NCBI GenBank assembly: GCA_011048585.1
Contig: DSDS01000025.1
Coordinates: 1-5,302 of the forward strand
Origin: Desulfurivibrio alkaliphilus
GTDB taxonomy: Bacteria > Desulfobacterota > Desulfobulbia > Desulfobulbales > Desulfurivibrionaceae
Direction: 5' to 3'
Length of the DNA: 5,302 nucleotides
A model generated the notes under the pieces. The model did not search any database. It was not told the origin of the DNA and saw only the letters and a list, made by a program, of their open reading frames with translations. This document shows, in pieces, positions 1 to 5,302 of this stretch. The number at the start of each line of letters is the position of its first letter. Within the stretch, counting starts at the first letter, position 1. Both the position numbers and the translations under genes were made by a program.

Positions 1-106
1 GCGAGGGGAACCCCACCCCGATTCACCAAGGCTGAACCGGTAAAAAAAGATACCCGCAATTTTCACCATTGACAAGGACAGGATTGCCCCCTACATCGAA
101 AAATCG

Positions 107-135
107 TTGAATAACCAGGTGTTTTCCGTTATAAG
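107..135 (+). promoter_or_regulatory. Candidate sigma70-type promoter for the TraB-family gene
   Basis: TTGAAT (107-112, 4 of 6 matches to TTGACA) lies exactly 17 bases before TATAAG (130-135, 5 of 6 matches to TATAAT). Transcription would start near 142, leaving a leader of about 66 bases before the GTG start at 208. Two weaker alternatives exist: a perfect TTGACA at 69-74 with a poor -10 (TACATC, 92-97), and TTGACC at 147-152 with TATCCC at 170-175. This is pattern matching only. The motif is better than expected for such GC-rich DNA, and the local AT enrichment supports it. Confidence 0.45.
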
Positions 136-207
136 GAACTGGACGATTGACCAGTTTGTCCGCCCAGCTTATCCCGCCGCCTCAACCATATTTTTACCAG
201 GAACCCA

Positions 208-1404
208 GTGCAAACGGCCACCGCTGCCCCCCACCCCCCCGAATCTCCGGACATCCACCGCATCCAACTGGAGAACCGCGAGATCATTCTTCTGGGCACC
301 GCCCATGTTTCCCGCGAATCGGTGCAACTGGTGCGGCAGGTAATTGCCGTTGAGCTGCCGGACGGAGTCTGCGTCGAGCTGGACCAGAAACGGTATGATT
401 CCCTGGCCAACCGCAAGAGCTGGGAGCTCCTCGACCTCCGGGAGATCCTGCGCCGGCGCCAGCTCGCCACCCTGCTGATCAATCTGCTGCTGGCCTCCTA
501 TCAAAAGCGGCTGGGGGACAAGCTGGGGGTCCGGCCGGGCAGTGAACTGATCGCCGCGGCGGAAACCGCCGAAAAGCTGGCAATTCCGGTGGCCCTCTGC
601 GACCGCGATGTCCGCGTCACCATGCGCCGGGCCTGGCGGGCCACCCCCTGGCATCGCAAGGTTATGTTGCTGGGCGCGCTGCTGGCCGGAATGTTCGATC
701 GCAGCGAAATCAGCGAGGAGAGCCTGCGGGAACTGCGCGATTCCGACCTGCTTTCAGAGCTGCTGGACCAGCTGGGCCGTGACCTTCCCGAACTCAAGGT
801 GGTGCTGATCGACGAACGCGACACCTTCCTGGCCGAAAAGATCAAGCAAACCCCCGGCGACAAGCTGGTGGCGGTGGTCGGAGCCGGCCATGTGGCCGGT
901 ATCAAAAAGGCTCTGGGCCAGGAGCAGCGCCACCGCCTGCCGGAGATCAGCACCATCCCCCCGGTCTCCCCGGCCTGGAAAATCCTGGCCTGGGTGGTCC
1001 CGGTGCTGATTTTGGGCTCTTTGGGCTACATTGCCATCAGCAAGGGGATGACGGTGGCCGGCCAGAACCTGCTCTACTGGATTCTGGCCAACGGCATCCC
1101 CGCCTCCCTGGGGGCGGCCCTGGCCCTGGCCCACCCGTTGACCATTGTCGGCGCCTTTGTCGCCGCCCCGATGACCAGCCTGACCCCGGTGATCGGAGCC
1201 GGTTATGTCACCGCCTTTCTCCAGGCGATGCTACGGCCGCCGCTGGTTACCGAATTTGAACGAGTACTCGAGGATATGAACACCCTGGGGGGGTGGTGGC
1301 GAAACCGCTTGCTGCGGATCTTTTTGGCATTTATTCTGCCGAGCCTGGGCAGCATGATCGGCACCTGGATCGGCGGCTACGAGATTATCTCCAACATTTT
1401 CTGA
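208..1404 (+). CDS. TraB/PrgY (TraB-GumN/TIKI-like) family membrane protein
   Basis: This 398-residue protein belongs to the TraB/PrgY family, named for enterococcal pheromone-shutdown proteins and related to TIKI and GumN. The family is proposed to have a metalloprotease-like fold, but the bacterial substrate is not established. The N-terminal domain shows the family signatures: GTAHVS (residues 30-35), CVELDQKRY (55-63, with Glu57), CDRDVRVT (131-138), IDERD (201-205) and VVGAGHVAGI (223-232). The two Gly-x-x-His motifs, with His33 and His228, and the acidic residues are the likely metal or active-site positions. The C-terminal third is hydrophobic, with likely membrane segments near 258-277, 297-325 and 368-388, so the catalytic domain is probably tethered to the inner membrane. 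The start is GTG with AGGAA (199-203) four bases upstream. No other in-frame start lies before the GTAHVS motif. Codons 7-11 are almost entirely C (two runs of 6 and 7). It leads the gene cluster and is separated from yhbY by 63 bp. Family assignment is firm; function is not. Confidence 0.92.
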   Translation: MQTATAAPHPPESPDIHRIQLENREIILLGTAHVSRESVQLVRQVIAVELPDGVCVELDQKRYDSLANRKSWELLDLREILRRRQLATLLINLLLASYQKRLGDKLGVRPGSELIAAAETAEKLAIPVALCDRDVRVTMRRAWRATPWHRKVMLLGALLAGMFDRSEISEESLRELRDSDLLSELLDQLGRDLPELKVVLIDERDTFLAEKIKQTPGDKLVAVVGAGHVAGIKKALGQEQRHRLPEISTIPPVSPAWKILAWVVPVLILGSLGYIAISKGMTVAGQNLLYWILANGIPASLGAALALAHPLTIVGAFVAAPMTSLTPVIGAGYVTAFLQAMLRPPLVTEFERVLEDMNTLGGWWRNRLLRIFLAFILPSLGSMIGTWIGGYEIISNIF

Positions 1405-1467
1405 TTGTTACAGCCCATTTCGGAATGATCCGGAGGGCACCATCTTTCACCACGGGATATACAAGCG

Positions 1468-1941
1468 ATGAAGCAGGAAAAATATTATCTGAGCGGCAAA
1501 CAAGCCCTGGAACTGCGCGGCCAGGGACACCACCTGAAACCCACGGCCATGGTCGGCCGGGAAGGGGTAACTCCGGCGGTGCTGGAGGCCCTGACGGCGG
1601 TGCTGGCCGCCCATGAACTGGTCAAGGTCAAGGTCCAGGAGGGTTCCCCCCTGGAGACGGCGGCGGCGGCGGAGAAGCTGGCGGCGGGGAGCAAGGCGAA
1701 AATCGTCCAGGTCATCGGCCATATCGTTTTGCTCTATCGCCCCAAGCCTCCGGAGCAGGAGAAATCGGCCCCGCCCACCGGGGCGCCCTGCCGTTTGGGC
1801 CGGTGCGCCAAACCGCGGGGCGGCGGCGTCCGTCAGCAGAGAGCCAAACCGGCAACCCCCAAAATTGGCCGCCCCTCCAGGGGCACAGCCGTAAAGGGGG
1901 CGACCCGACGCCCTCAGGGTCGCTCCTCCGGCAAGAGATGA
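1468..1941 (+). CDS. yhbY: YhbY-family CRM-domain RNA-binding protein with unusual basic C-terminal tail
   Basis: Residues 5-93 form a complete CRM (YhbY) domain. They show LSGKQALELRG, GHHLKP, the GxxG RNA-binding loop GREG (30-33), HELVKVKV (49-56) and the closing VQVIGHIVLLYRP (80-92), closely matching Escherichia coli YhbY. Members bind precursors of the large ribosomal subunit and act in 50S assembly in the cytoplasm. The usual length is about 95-105 residues; this one has 157. The extra 64 residues (94-157) hold about 17 Lys/Arg and only 2 Glu, are rich in Pro, Gly and Ala, and contain AKP twice, so they should be disordered and able to bind nucleic acid. Their DNA is packed with inverted repeats, so the tail may be an in-frame insertion. 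The start is ATG with only a weak Shine-Dalgarno; a GGAGG at 1432-1436 lies too far upstream. The stop overlaps the cmoA start (ATGA). Domain call is firm; the meaning of the tail is open. Confidence 0.92.
   Translation: MKQEKYYLSGKQALELRGQGHHLKPTAMVGREGVTPAVLEALTAVLAAHELVKVKVQEGSPLETAAAAEKLAAGSKAKIVQVIGHIVLLYRPKPPEQEKSAPPTGAPCRLGRCAKPRGGGVRQQRAKPATPKIGRPSRGTAVKGATRRPQGRSSGKR
1784..1822 (+). repeat. 39-base interrupted inverted repeat (hairpin)
   Basis: CGCCCTGC (1784-1791) pairs with GCGGGGCG (1815-1822), including one G-U pair. After a single C/C mismatch (1792/1814), GTTTGG (1793-1798) pairs with CCAAAC (1808-1813), leaving a 9-base loop. This gives 14 pairs in a 39-base span inside the YhbY tail codons. 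No T-run follows, so it is not a classical intrinsic terminator. It could fold in the mRNA and affect expression of the downstream cmo genes, or be the core of a repeat element. Confidence 0.5.
1896..1927 (+). promoter_or_regulatory. Hairpin directly upstream of the cmoA start codon
   Basis: GCGACCC (1900-1906) and GGGTCGC (1917-1923) are perfect inverse complements around a 10-base loop. The stem continues outward through 1896-1899 with 1924-1927, using two G-U pairs, for 11 pairs in all. The structure ends 10 bases before the cmoA ATG (1938), and the cmoA gene has only a weak Shine-Dalgarno (GGCAAGAG, 1930-1937). A ribosome translating the yhbY tail would melt the hairpin, so it could make cmoA translation depend on yhbY translation. 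The structure is visible; the regulatory role is inference. Confidence 0.4.
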
Positions 1942-2672
1942 GCAGGGATCGGCTTTTCCAGGAGGCGGCCAGCACCGGCGATTTCCGCTTCAGCGAAAGA
2001 GTGGCTGAAGTGTTCGACGATATGCTGGTCCGCTCGGTCCCCAATTACCAGCAGGTGATTGAAATGAGCGCCCTGCTCCTGGATCGGCTGTTGCGCCCCG
2101 GCGACCGGCTTTACGACCTGGGCTGTTCCACCGGCAACACCCTGCTCCACCTGGCCCGCCGCCTCAAGACCCCCGAACTGACCCTGATCGGCCTAGACAA
2201 CTCCCCGGCCATGATCGCCAAGGCCACCCGCAAGGCGGAAAACTACTCCCTGAAGGGGCAGGTGGAATTTGTCGAGGCGGACATCACCACTTTCCCCTGC
2301 CAGCCGGCGGGGGGCATCCTGCTCAACTACACCATGCAGTTTCTCCGGCCCCTGCAGCGGGCCGAGTTCATAAGCCGCCTGCACCGGCATCTGCGCCCCG
2401 GCGGCGTCCTGATCCTGAGTGAAAAGATTATCTCCCACGACCCGGAGATCAACCGCCACTTCATCGATTTTCACTTCGATTTCAAACGGGCCCGGGGCTA
2501 TTCGGAGATTGAGATCAGCAAAAAGCGGGAGGCCCTGGAAAACGTGTTGATCCCCTTCTCCCCCGCGGAAAACCGCCAGCTTCTGCAGCAGGCCGGCTTT
2601 AAGCGGGTGGAAAGCTTTTTCCAGTGGTTTAACTTCACATCCTGGGTGGCGATCAAGGAAGAGCGGCAATGA
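1938..2672 (+). CDS. cmoA: Carboxy-S-adenosylmethionine synthase CmoA
   Basis: CmoA converts S-adenosylmethionine and prephenate to carboxy-SAM (Cx-SAM), releasing phenylpyruvate. Cx-SAM is the cofactor used by CmoB for wobble-uridine modification. The 244-residue product has almost the length of E. coli CmoA (247) and aligns along its whole length. It shows FSERVAEVFDDM (18-29), RSVPNY (32-37), the SAM-binding glycine loop YDLGCSTGNT (59-68), LDNSPAMI (86-93), EADI (113-116), NYTMQFL (130-136) and the signature DFKRARGYSEIEISKKR (181-197). Arg197 corresponds to E. coli Arg199, the residue that holds the cofactor carboxylate. The ATG at 1938 was chosen because it matches the family N-terminus (MSRDRLF) and overlaps the yhbY stop as ATGA. 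A GTG at 1803 would add 45 residues with no family counterpart. The gene is coupled to cmoB by a second ATGA overlap. Identification is secure. Confidence 0.97.
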   Translation: MSRDRLFQEAASTGDFRFSERVAEVFDDMLVRSVPNYQQVIEMSALLLDRLLRPGDRLYDLGCSTGNTLLHLARRLKTPELTLIGLDNSPAMIAKATRKAENYSLKGQVEFVEADITTFPCQPAGGILLNYTMQFLRPLQRAEFISRLHRHLRPGGVLILSEKIISHDPEINRHFIDFHFDFKRARGYSEIEISKKREALENVLIPFSPAENRQLLQQAGFKRVESFFQWFNFTSWVAIKEERQ

Positions 2673-3643
2673 GTGGGGAGAGGGAGGAAAGGGACTATCT
2701 AAAACGGCTGCCCAAGGCCGATGGCGCCACGGTCCGCCGCCTGCGGGAGGAACACGACCGGCGGCAATTGCTGCCCAAGAAAGGTTTTCTCCGCTTCCGG
2801 AAACCCTGGCAGGCGATTTGCGGCCTACCGGTGGCCTCGCACTGCGATTTCAGCGGCGACAGCGTGCTGATCGGCCGGCCCGAAGAGATTGACGCAGAGC
2901 AACGCCATACGCTGCACCGTGCTCTGCGGGCCTTTATGCCCTGGCGCAAGGGTCCTTTCTCCCTGTTTGGAATCGAAATCGACGCCGAATGGCAAAGTTT
3001 TCGCAAGTGGCAGCGGCTACTACCGGCCCTACCCGAGCTGGCCGGTCGGGTGGTGGCCGATATCGGCTGCAACAACGGCTACTACATGTTCAAAATGCTG
3101 CCTCACCGGCCCGCCCTGGTGGTCGGCTTTGAACCGATGCTGCAACACCTCTACTGCTTCAAGGCCCTCAGGCACCTGGCCGGCTGCCGGGAACTGGAGA
3201 TCGAACCCCTGGGGGTGGAGCAGATCACCCTCTACCCCCAATCATTCGACGTAATTTTTCTGATGGGAGTGATCTACCATCGCCCCTCGCCACTGACCGT
3301 CCTGCGGGAGGTGTTCGCCGCCCTGAAACCCGGCGGCACCCTGATCCTGGAATCCCTGGCGATTCCGGGGGAAGATCCGGTGGCCCTCTGCCCCGCCGCC
3401 ACCTACGCCAAGGCGCCGGGGGTCTACTTCATCCCCACCGTCGCCTGCCTGCTTAACTGGCTGCAACGGGCGAAATTCAAACAGGTCGAGCTGGTCAGCA
3501 ACCAGGCCATGGATCCCACCGAACAACGTCGGACCCCCTGGATGACCTTCGAGTCCTACGCCGATTTCATCGATCCGCTTAATCCCGCCCGGACCATCGA
3601 GGGCTATCCCGCCCCCCTGCGGGTCATCCTCAAGGCTTCCTGA
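2669..3643 (+). CDS. cmoB: tRNA U34 carboxymethyltransferase CmoB
   Basis: CmoB transfers the carboxymethyl group of Cx-SAM to 5-hydroxyuridine at position 34 of tRNAs, giving cmo5U, which lets one tRNA read several codons of a four-codon box. The 324-residue protein matches the family length (323 in E. coli). An N-terminal region of about 85 residues precedes FMPWRKGPFSLFGI (89-102). Then come the Rossmann methyltransferase glycine motif DIGCNNGYYM (131-140), FLMGVIYHR (197-205), LKPGGTLILE (219-228), YFIPT (253-257), EQRRTPWM (285-292) and EGYPAPLR (311-318). Lys94, Tyr203 and Arg318 correspond to E. coli Lys91, Tyr200 and Arg315, which recognise the carboxylate of Cx-SAM, so the enzyme should prefer Cx-SAM over SAM. 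The ATG overlaps the cmoA stop by four bases, and a good AAGGAA (2655-2660) lies inside the end of cmoA. The tRNA hydroxylation gene(s) that make the substrate are not in this window. Identification is secure. Confidence 0.97.
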   Translation: MSGEREERDYLKRLPKADGATVRRLREEHDRRQLLPKKGFLRFRKPWQAICGLPVASHCDFSGDSVLIGRPEEIDAEQRHTLHRALRAFMPWRKGPFSLFGIEIDAEWQSFRKWQRLLPALPELAGRVVADIGCNNGYYMFKMLPHRPALVVGFEPMLQHLYCFKALRHLAGCRELEIEPLGVEQITLYPQSFDVIFLMGVIYHRPSPLTVLREVFAALKPGGTLILESLAIPGEDPVALCPAATYAKAPGVYFIPTVACLLNWLQRAKFKQVELVSNQAMDPTEQRRTPWMTFESYADFIDPLNPARTIEGYPAPLRVILKAS

Positions 3644-3662
3644 CCAGATTCCCGCCCTGAGG
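3628..3662. terminator. Weak candidate bidirectional terminator between convergent genes
   Basis: CCTCAAGGC (3628-3636) and GCCCTGAGG (3654-3662) form an inverted repeat with a 17-base loop spanning the end of cmoB and the short gap to the opposing gene. On the + transcript one of nine pairs is an A/C mismatch; on the - transcript the same position is a G-U pair, so the stem is complete there. Neither side is followed by a U-run, and the loop is long, so this is only a weak candidate. The position between two converging stop codons is its best support. Confidence 0.25.
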
Positions 3663-3666
3663 CCGC

Positions 3667-5302
3667 TTAAAGTTTGGCCACCGCCTTCATCTTGCGGCCG
3701 GCCAGGGCCTCATTGACGTTGATGATATGGTCGCCGATCTTCTCCAATCGGTTGAGTAGATCAAGATACATCACCCCAATCCGGGACGGATAGACCCCCT
3801 GCTCCAAGCGGCCGTAATGACGGTCGCGCAGACAATCCCGCAGGTTGTTGATCCGCTCCTCCAGCTCCACCGCCTTTTTCAGGTCCACCACGGCAGTGGT
3901 TCCCTTGAGGTTCTGAGCCATGAAGACCAGGGCGTCGTGGACGGCATGGAGCATCTCCTGCAACTCATCCATTACATCTTCGGGCACCTTAAGGTCGTCC
4001 AGCAGAACCCGCTCGTAGGTTCTCGACATTTCGTAATAGATATCCCCCAGCCGCTCCAGGTCGTGGATCATGTTCTGCATGTAGCGGATCTGGTTGATGG
4101 AGGCCAGGCTCAGGTTGGCGTTTTCCAGAATCTGCACCAGATATTCGGCGATCTCCAGCTCCATCCGGTCGGTGGCCTGCTCCCGCTCCTGAATCTTTTC
4201 CAGAAATTTCTTCTGTTTTTGGGGATCCTTGAACAGCAGGCCGGTAAAGGCGTAGTGCATCTTGACGATGATCGCGGCGAAATGCTGGATCTCCTTCTGG
4301 GCCTGCTCCAGGGAGAGTTCCGCCGACGACATCAGGCCCGAATGAATATAGCGCAGGCGGTAGCCTTCCCGCTCGCCGCCCCGCTCCGGTTGAATTTTCT
4401 CCACCAGCCGGACCATCAGGGGCACAAAACCGAAAAGCAGGATTACATTGAAGACGTTGAAGGAGGTGTGAAACAGGGAGAGAGCCAGGGTGGCGTTGGT
4501 CCGGGCCGCCGGGTCATCGGTGAGTACCGAGGTGCCGACGGAGGAGACCGACTGCATCACCCAGTCAATCCCCAGCAGAAAAGGGGTCATGACCAGCAGC
4601 ATCCAGCAGACCCCGAACACATTGAACATGAAGTGAAAGCGGGCCGCCCGCTTGGCCTGGGTGTTGCCAATCAGGGCTGCGATATTGGCGGTCACCGTGG
4701 TTCCGACATTTTCGCCCAAGACCATGGCGGCGGCTATGGGAAAGGAGATCCAGCCCTGGGAGAGCATGACCAGGGTGATGGCGGTGGCGGCCGAGGAGGA
4801 CTGGGTCAACAGGGTCAGAACGGTACCAACCAGGACAAAAAGCAGGGTGGAGGCGAAACCGAAATCGGTGAAACGATCCAGGAAGGCGAACATCTCGGGA
4901 TTGTCCTGGATACTGGGCACCGAGCCCTTGATGAAATCGAGCCCGATGAAAAGAATGCCGAAGCCAATCATCGCTTCGGCCAGGTTGCGCAGCCTTTGAT
5001 TGCTGACAAACAGGAAGGGAAAGAAGATGCCGATCATCCCGACGGCAATCGGAGTGATCTGGAATTTAAAACCGAAGAGGGCAACCATCCAGGCGGTGAC
5101 CGTGGTGCCGATATTGGCACCCATGATCACCCCGGTTGATTCGACAAAGGTCAGCAGGCCGGCATTGACAAAGCCCACCACCATCACCGTGGTGGTGGAG
5201 GAGGATTGGGTAATGGCGGTGGTTCCGAAACCGGTGACGATGCCGGTCACCCGGTTGCGGGTCATTCCCTTGAGAATCGCCCGCAGCTTGCCGCCGGCCA
5301 CC
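3667..5302 (-). CDS. Na+/phosphate cotransporter-like protein with C-terminal PhoU-like domain (N-terminus cut by window)
   Basis: This is a Na/Pi-cotransporter family (NptA/SLC34-like) membrane protein that probably moves phosphate with sodium; direction and substrate are not proven. The visible 544 residues run to the window edge. The first complete codon, GTG, is probably an internal valine, and about 30-50 residues are missing by comparison with relatives. The transporter part (about 1-302) shows the two family repeats: TQSSSTTTVM (31-40) with GANIGTTVTA (61-70), and TQSSSAATAIT (166-176) with GENVGTTVTA (196-205), each within hydrophobic segments. A cytoplasmic linker (303-325) leads to a helical PhoU-like domain (about 326-535). 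That domain has two acidic metal-binding-type motifs, DLERLGD (414-420) and LEKIGD (519-524), as in PhoU phosphate-signalling proteins. The QSSS motifs and duplicated layout are intact. It converges on cmoB with 23 bp between stop codons, so it is a separate transcription unit whose promoter lies outside the window. Confidence 0.93.
   Translation of the reverse strand, partial: VAGGKLRAILKGMTRNRVTGIVTGFGTTAITQSSSTTTVMVVGFVNAGLLTFVESTGVIMGANIGTTVTAWMVALFGFKFQITPIAVGMIGIFFPFLFVSNQRLRNLAEAMIGFGILFIGLDFIKGSVPSIQDNPEMFAFLDRFTDFGFASTLLFVLVGTVLTLLTQSSSAATAITLVMLSQGWISFPIAAAMVLGENVGTTVTANIAALIGNTQAKRAARFHFMFNVFGVCWMLLVMTPFLLGIDWVMQSVSSVGTSVLTDDPAARTNATLALSLFHTSFNVFNVILLFGFVPLMVRLVEKIQPERGGEREGYRLRYIHSGLMSSAELSLEQAQKEIQHFAAIIVKMHYAFTGLLFKDPQKQKKFLEKIQEREQATDRMELEIAEYLVQILENANLSLASINQIRYMQNMIHDLERLGDIYYEMSRTYERVLLDDLKVPEDVMDELQEMLHAVHDALVFMAQNLKGTTAVVDLKKAVELEERINNLRDCLRDRHYGRLEQGVYPSRIGVMYLDLLNRLEKIGDHIINVNEALAGRKMKAVAKL

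Larger units (their letters stand above)
1766..1927. repeat. Palindrome-rich segment encoding the YhbY tail; possible inserted repeat element
   Basis: Successive inverted repeats lie between the CRM domain and cmoA. GCCCCG/CGGGGC pairs at 1768-1773 with 1779-1784. A 14-pair interrupted hairpin spans 1784-1822. GCCAA/TTGGC pairs at 1843-1847 with 1865-1869. GCCCC/GGGGC pairs at 1871-1875 with 1880-1884. An 11-pair hairpin spans 1896-1927. The 9-base word GCCAAACCG occurs twice in direct orientation, 36 bases apart (1807-1815 and 1843-1851). The segment coincides with residues not found in ordinary YhbY proteins. Such a cluster resembles extragenic palindromic repeats (REP/BIME-like or a small non-autonomous element), but GC-rich DNA makes short palindromes by chance. 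Mobility or copy number elsewhere cannot be judged from this window. Confidence 0.4.

Noticed and set aside
1..72. Possible tail of an upstream + strand gene, ending at TAA 41-43 or TGA 70-72
   Set aside because: Two frames are open from the left edge to these stops, but 13-23 residues without a motif cannot be assigned or told apart from chance.
44..207. Open + frame from the TAA at 41 through the leader (possible TTG start at 107), overlapping the TraB-family gene
   Set aside because: No ATG or GTG start with a ribosome site, no recognisable family, and its later part is only an out-of-frame copy of the TraB-family codons. The leader looks like a promoter region instead.
1405..1467. Possible promoter or terminator between the TraB-family gene and yhbY
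   Set aside because: TTGTTA at 1405-1410 has no acceptable -10 at proper spacing, and no stem followed by a T-run is visible. The two genes may simply be co-transcribed.
1635..1654. Imperfect palindrome CCAGGAGGG/CCCCCCTGG in the CRM domain, and the nearby (CGG)5 run at 1658-1672
   Set aside because: The loop would be only two bases, and both lie in conserved-domain codons where GC-rich codon choice explains them (the CGG run encodes an alanine stretch).
1803..1937. Alternative GTG start giving CmoA an extra 45 N-terminal residues
   Set aside because: The ATG at 1938 matches the family N-terminus and length and makes the ATGA overlap. The extension is low-complexity and lies over the yhbY tail.
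3817..5139. A 440-residue open frame on the + strand, antisense to the transporter
   Set aside because: It is rich in His, Gln, Gly and Asp with no recognisable domain, and lies opposite a gene with clear family motifs. Long antisense frames are common in GC-rich DNA with strong third-position bias.
1..5302. CRISPR arrays, tRNA or rRNA genes, insertion sequences, toxin-antitoxin or phage-defence genes
   Set aside because: No regularly spaced direct repeats, tRNA-like cloverleaf, transposase or defence domain was seen on either strand.

Overview
This is a GC-rich bacterial window with tightly packed genes. Four genes run on the + strand (208-3643). They converge on a fifth gene on the - strand (3667-5302), which is cut by the window edge. 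The gene content, a TraB/PrgY-type membrane protein beside a CRM-domain RNA-binding protein and the CmoA/CmoB tRNA-modification pair, together with the high GC, suggests a proteobacterium-like organism. My best guess is Desulfobacterota (the former Deltaproteobacteria), but no marker gene fixes this, so treat it as inference.

Layout. Bases 1-207 hold no supportable gene. They contain a good sigma70-like promoter candidate (107-135) and two weaker ones. At 208-1404 lies a TraB/PrgY family protein with a predicted metallohydrolase-like domain and a membrane-embedded C-terminus. A 63-bp gap separates it from a YhbY-type CRM-domain ribosome-assembly factor (1468-1941). That protein carries an unusual basic tail of about 64 residues, encoded by a stretch dense in inverted repeats. 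cmoA (1938-2672) and cmoB (2669-3643) follow, each joined to the gene before it by a 4-base ATGA stop/start overlap. Only 23 bp separate the cmoB stop from the stop of the opposing gene, which encodes a Na+/phosphate-cotransporter-like protein fused to a PhoU-like domain and lacks its N-terminus here.

How the genes work together. CmoA makes carboxy-S-adenosylmethionine (Cx-SAM). CmoB uses it to convert 5-hydroxyuridine-34 of certain tRNAs to 5-carboxymethoxyuridine (cmo5U), widening wobble decoding. YhbY proteins bind pre-50S ribosomal particles, so yhbY-cmoA-cmoB forms a translation-themed, probably translationally coupled unit. The role of the TraB-like protein in this unit is unknown. The transporter is a separate, convergent transcription unit for phosphate movement.

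I see no convincing new multi-gene system. The most interesting element is the palindrome-rich segment at about 1766-1927. It looks like an inserted repeat, or a structured regulatory region, that has been read in frame as the YhbY tail and ends in a strong hairpin just before the cmoA start codon.
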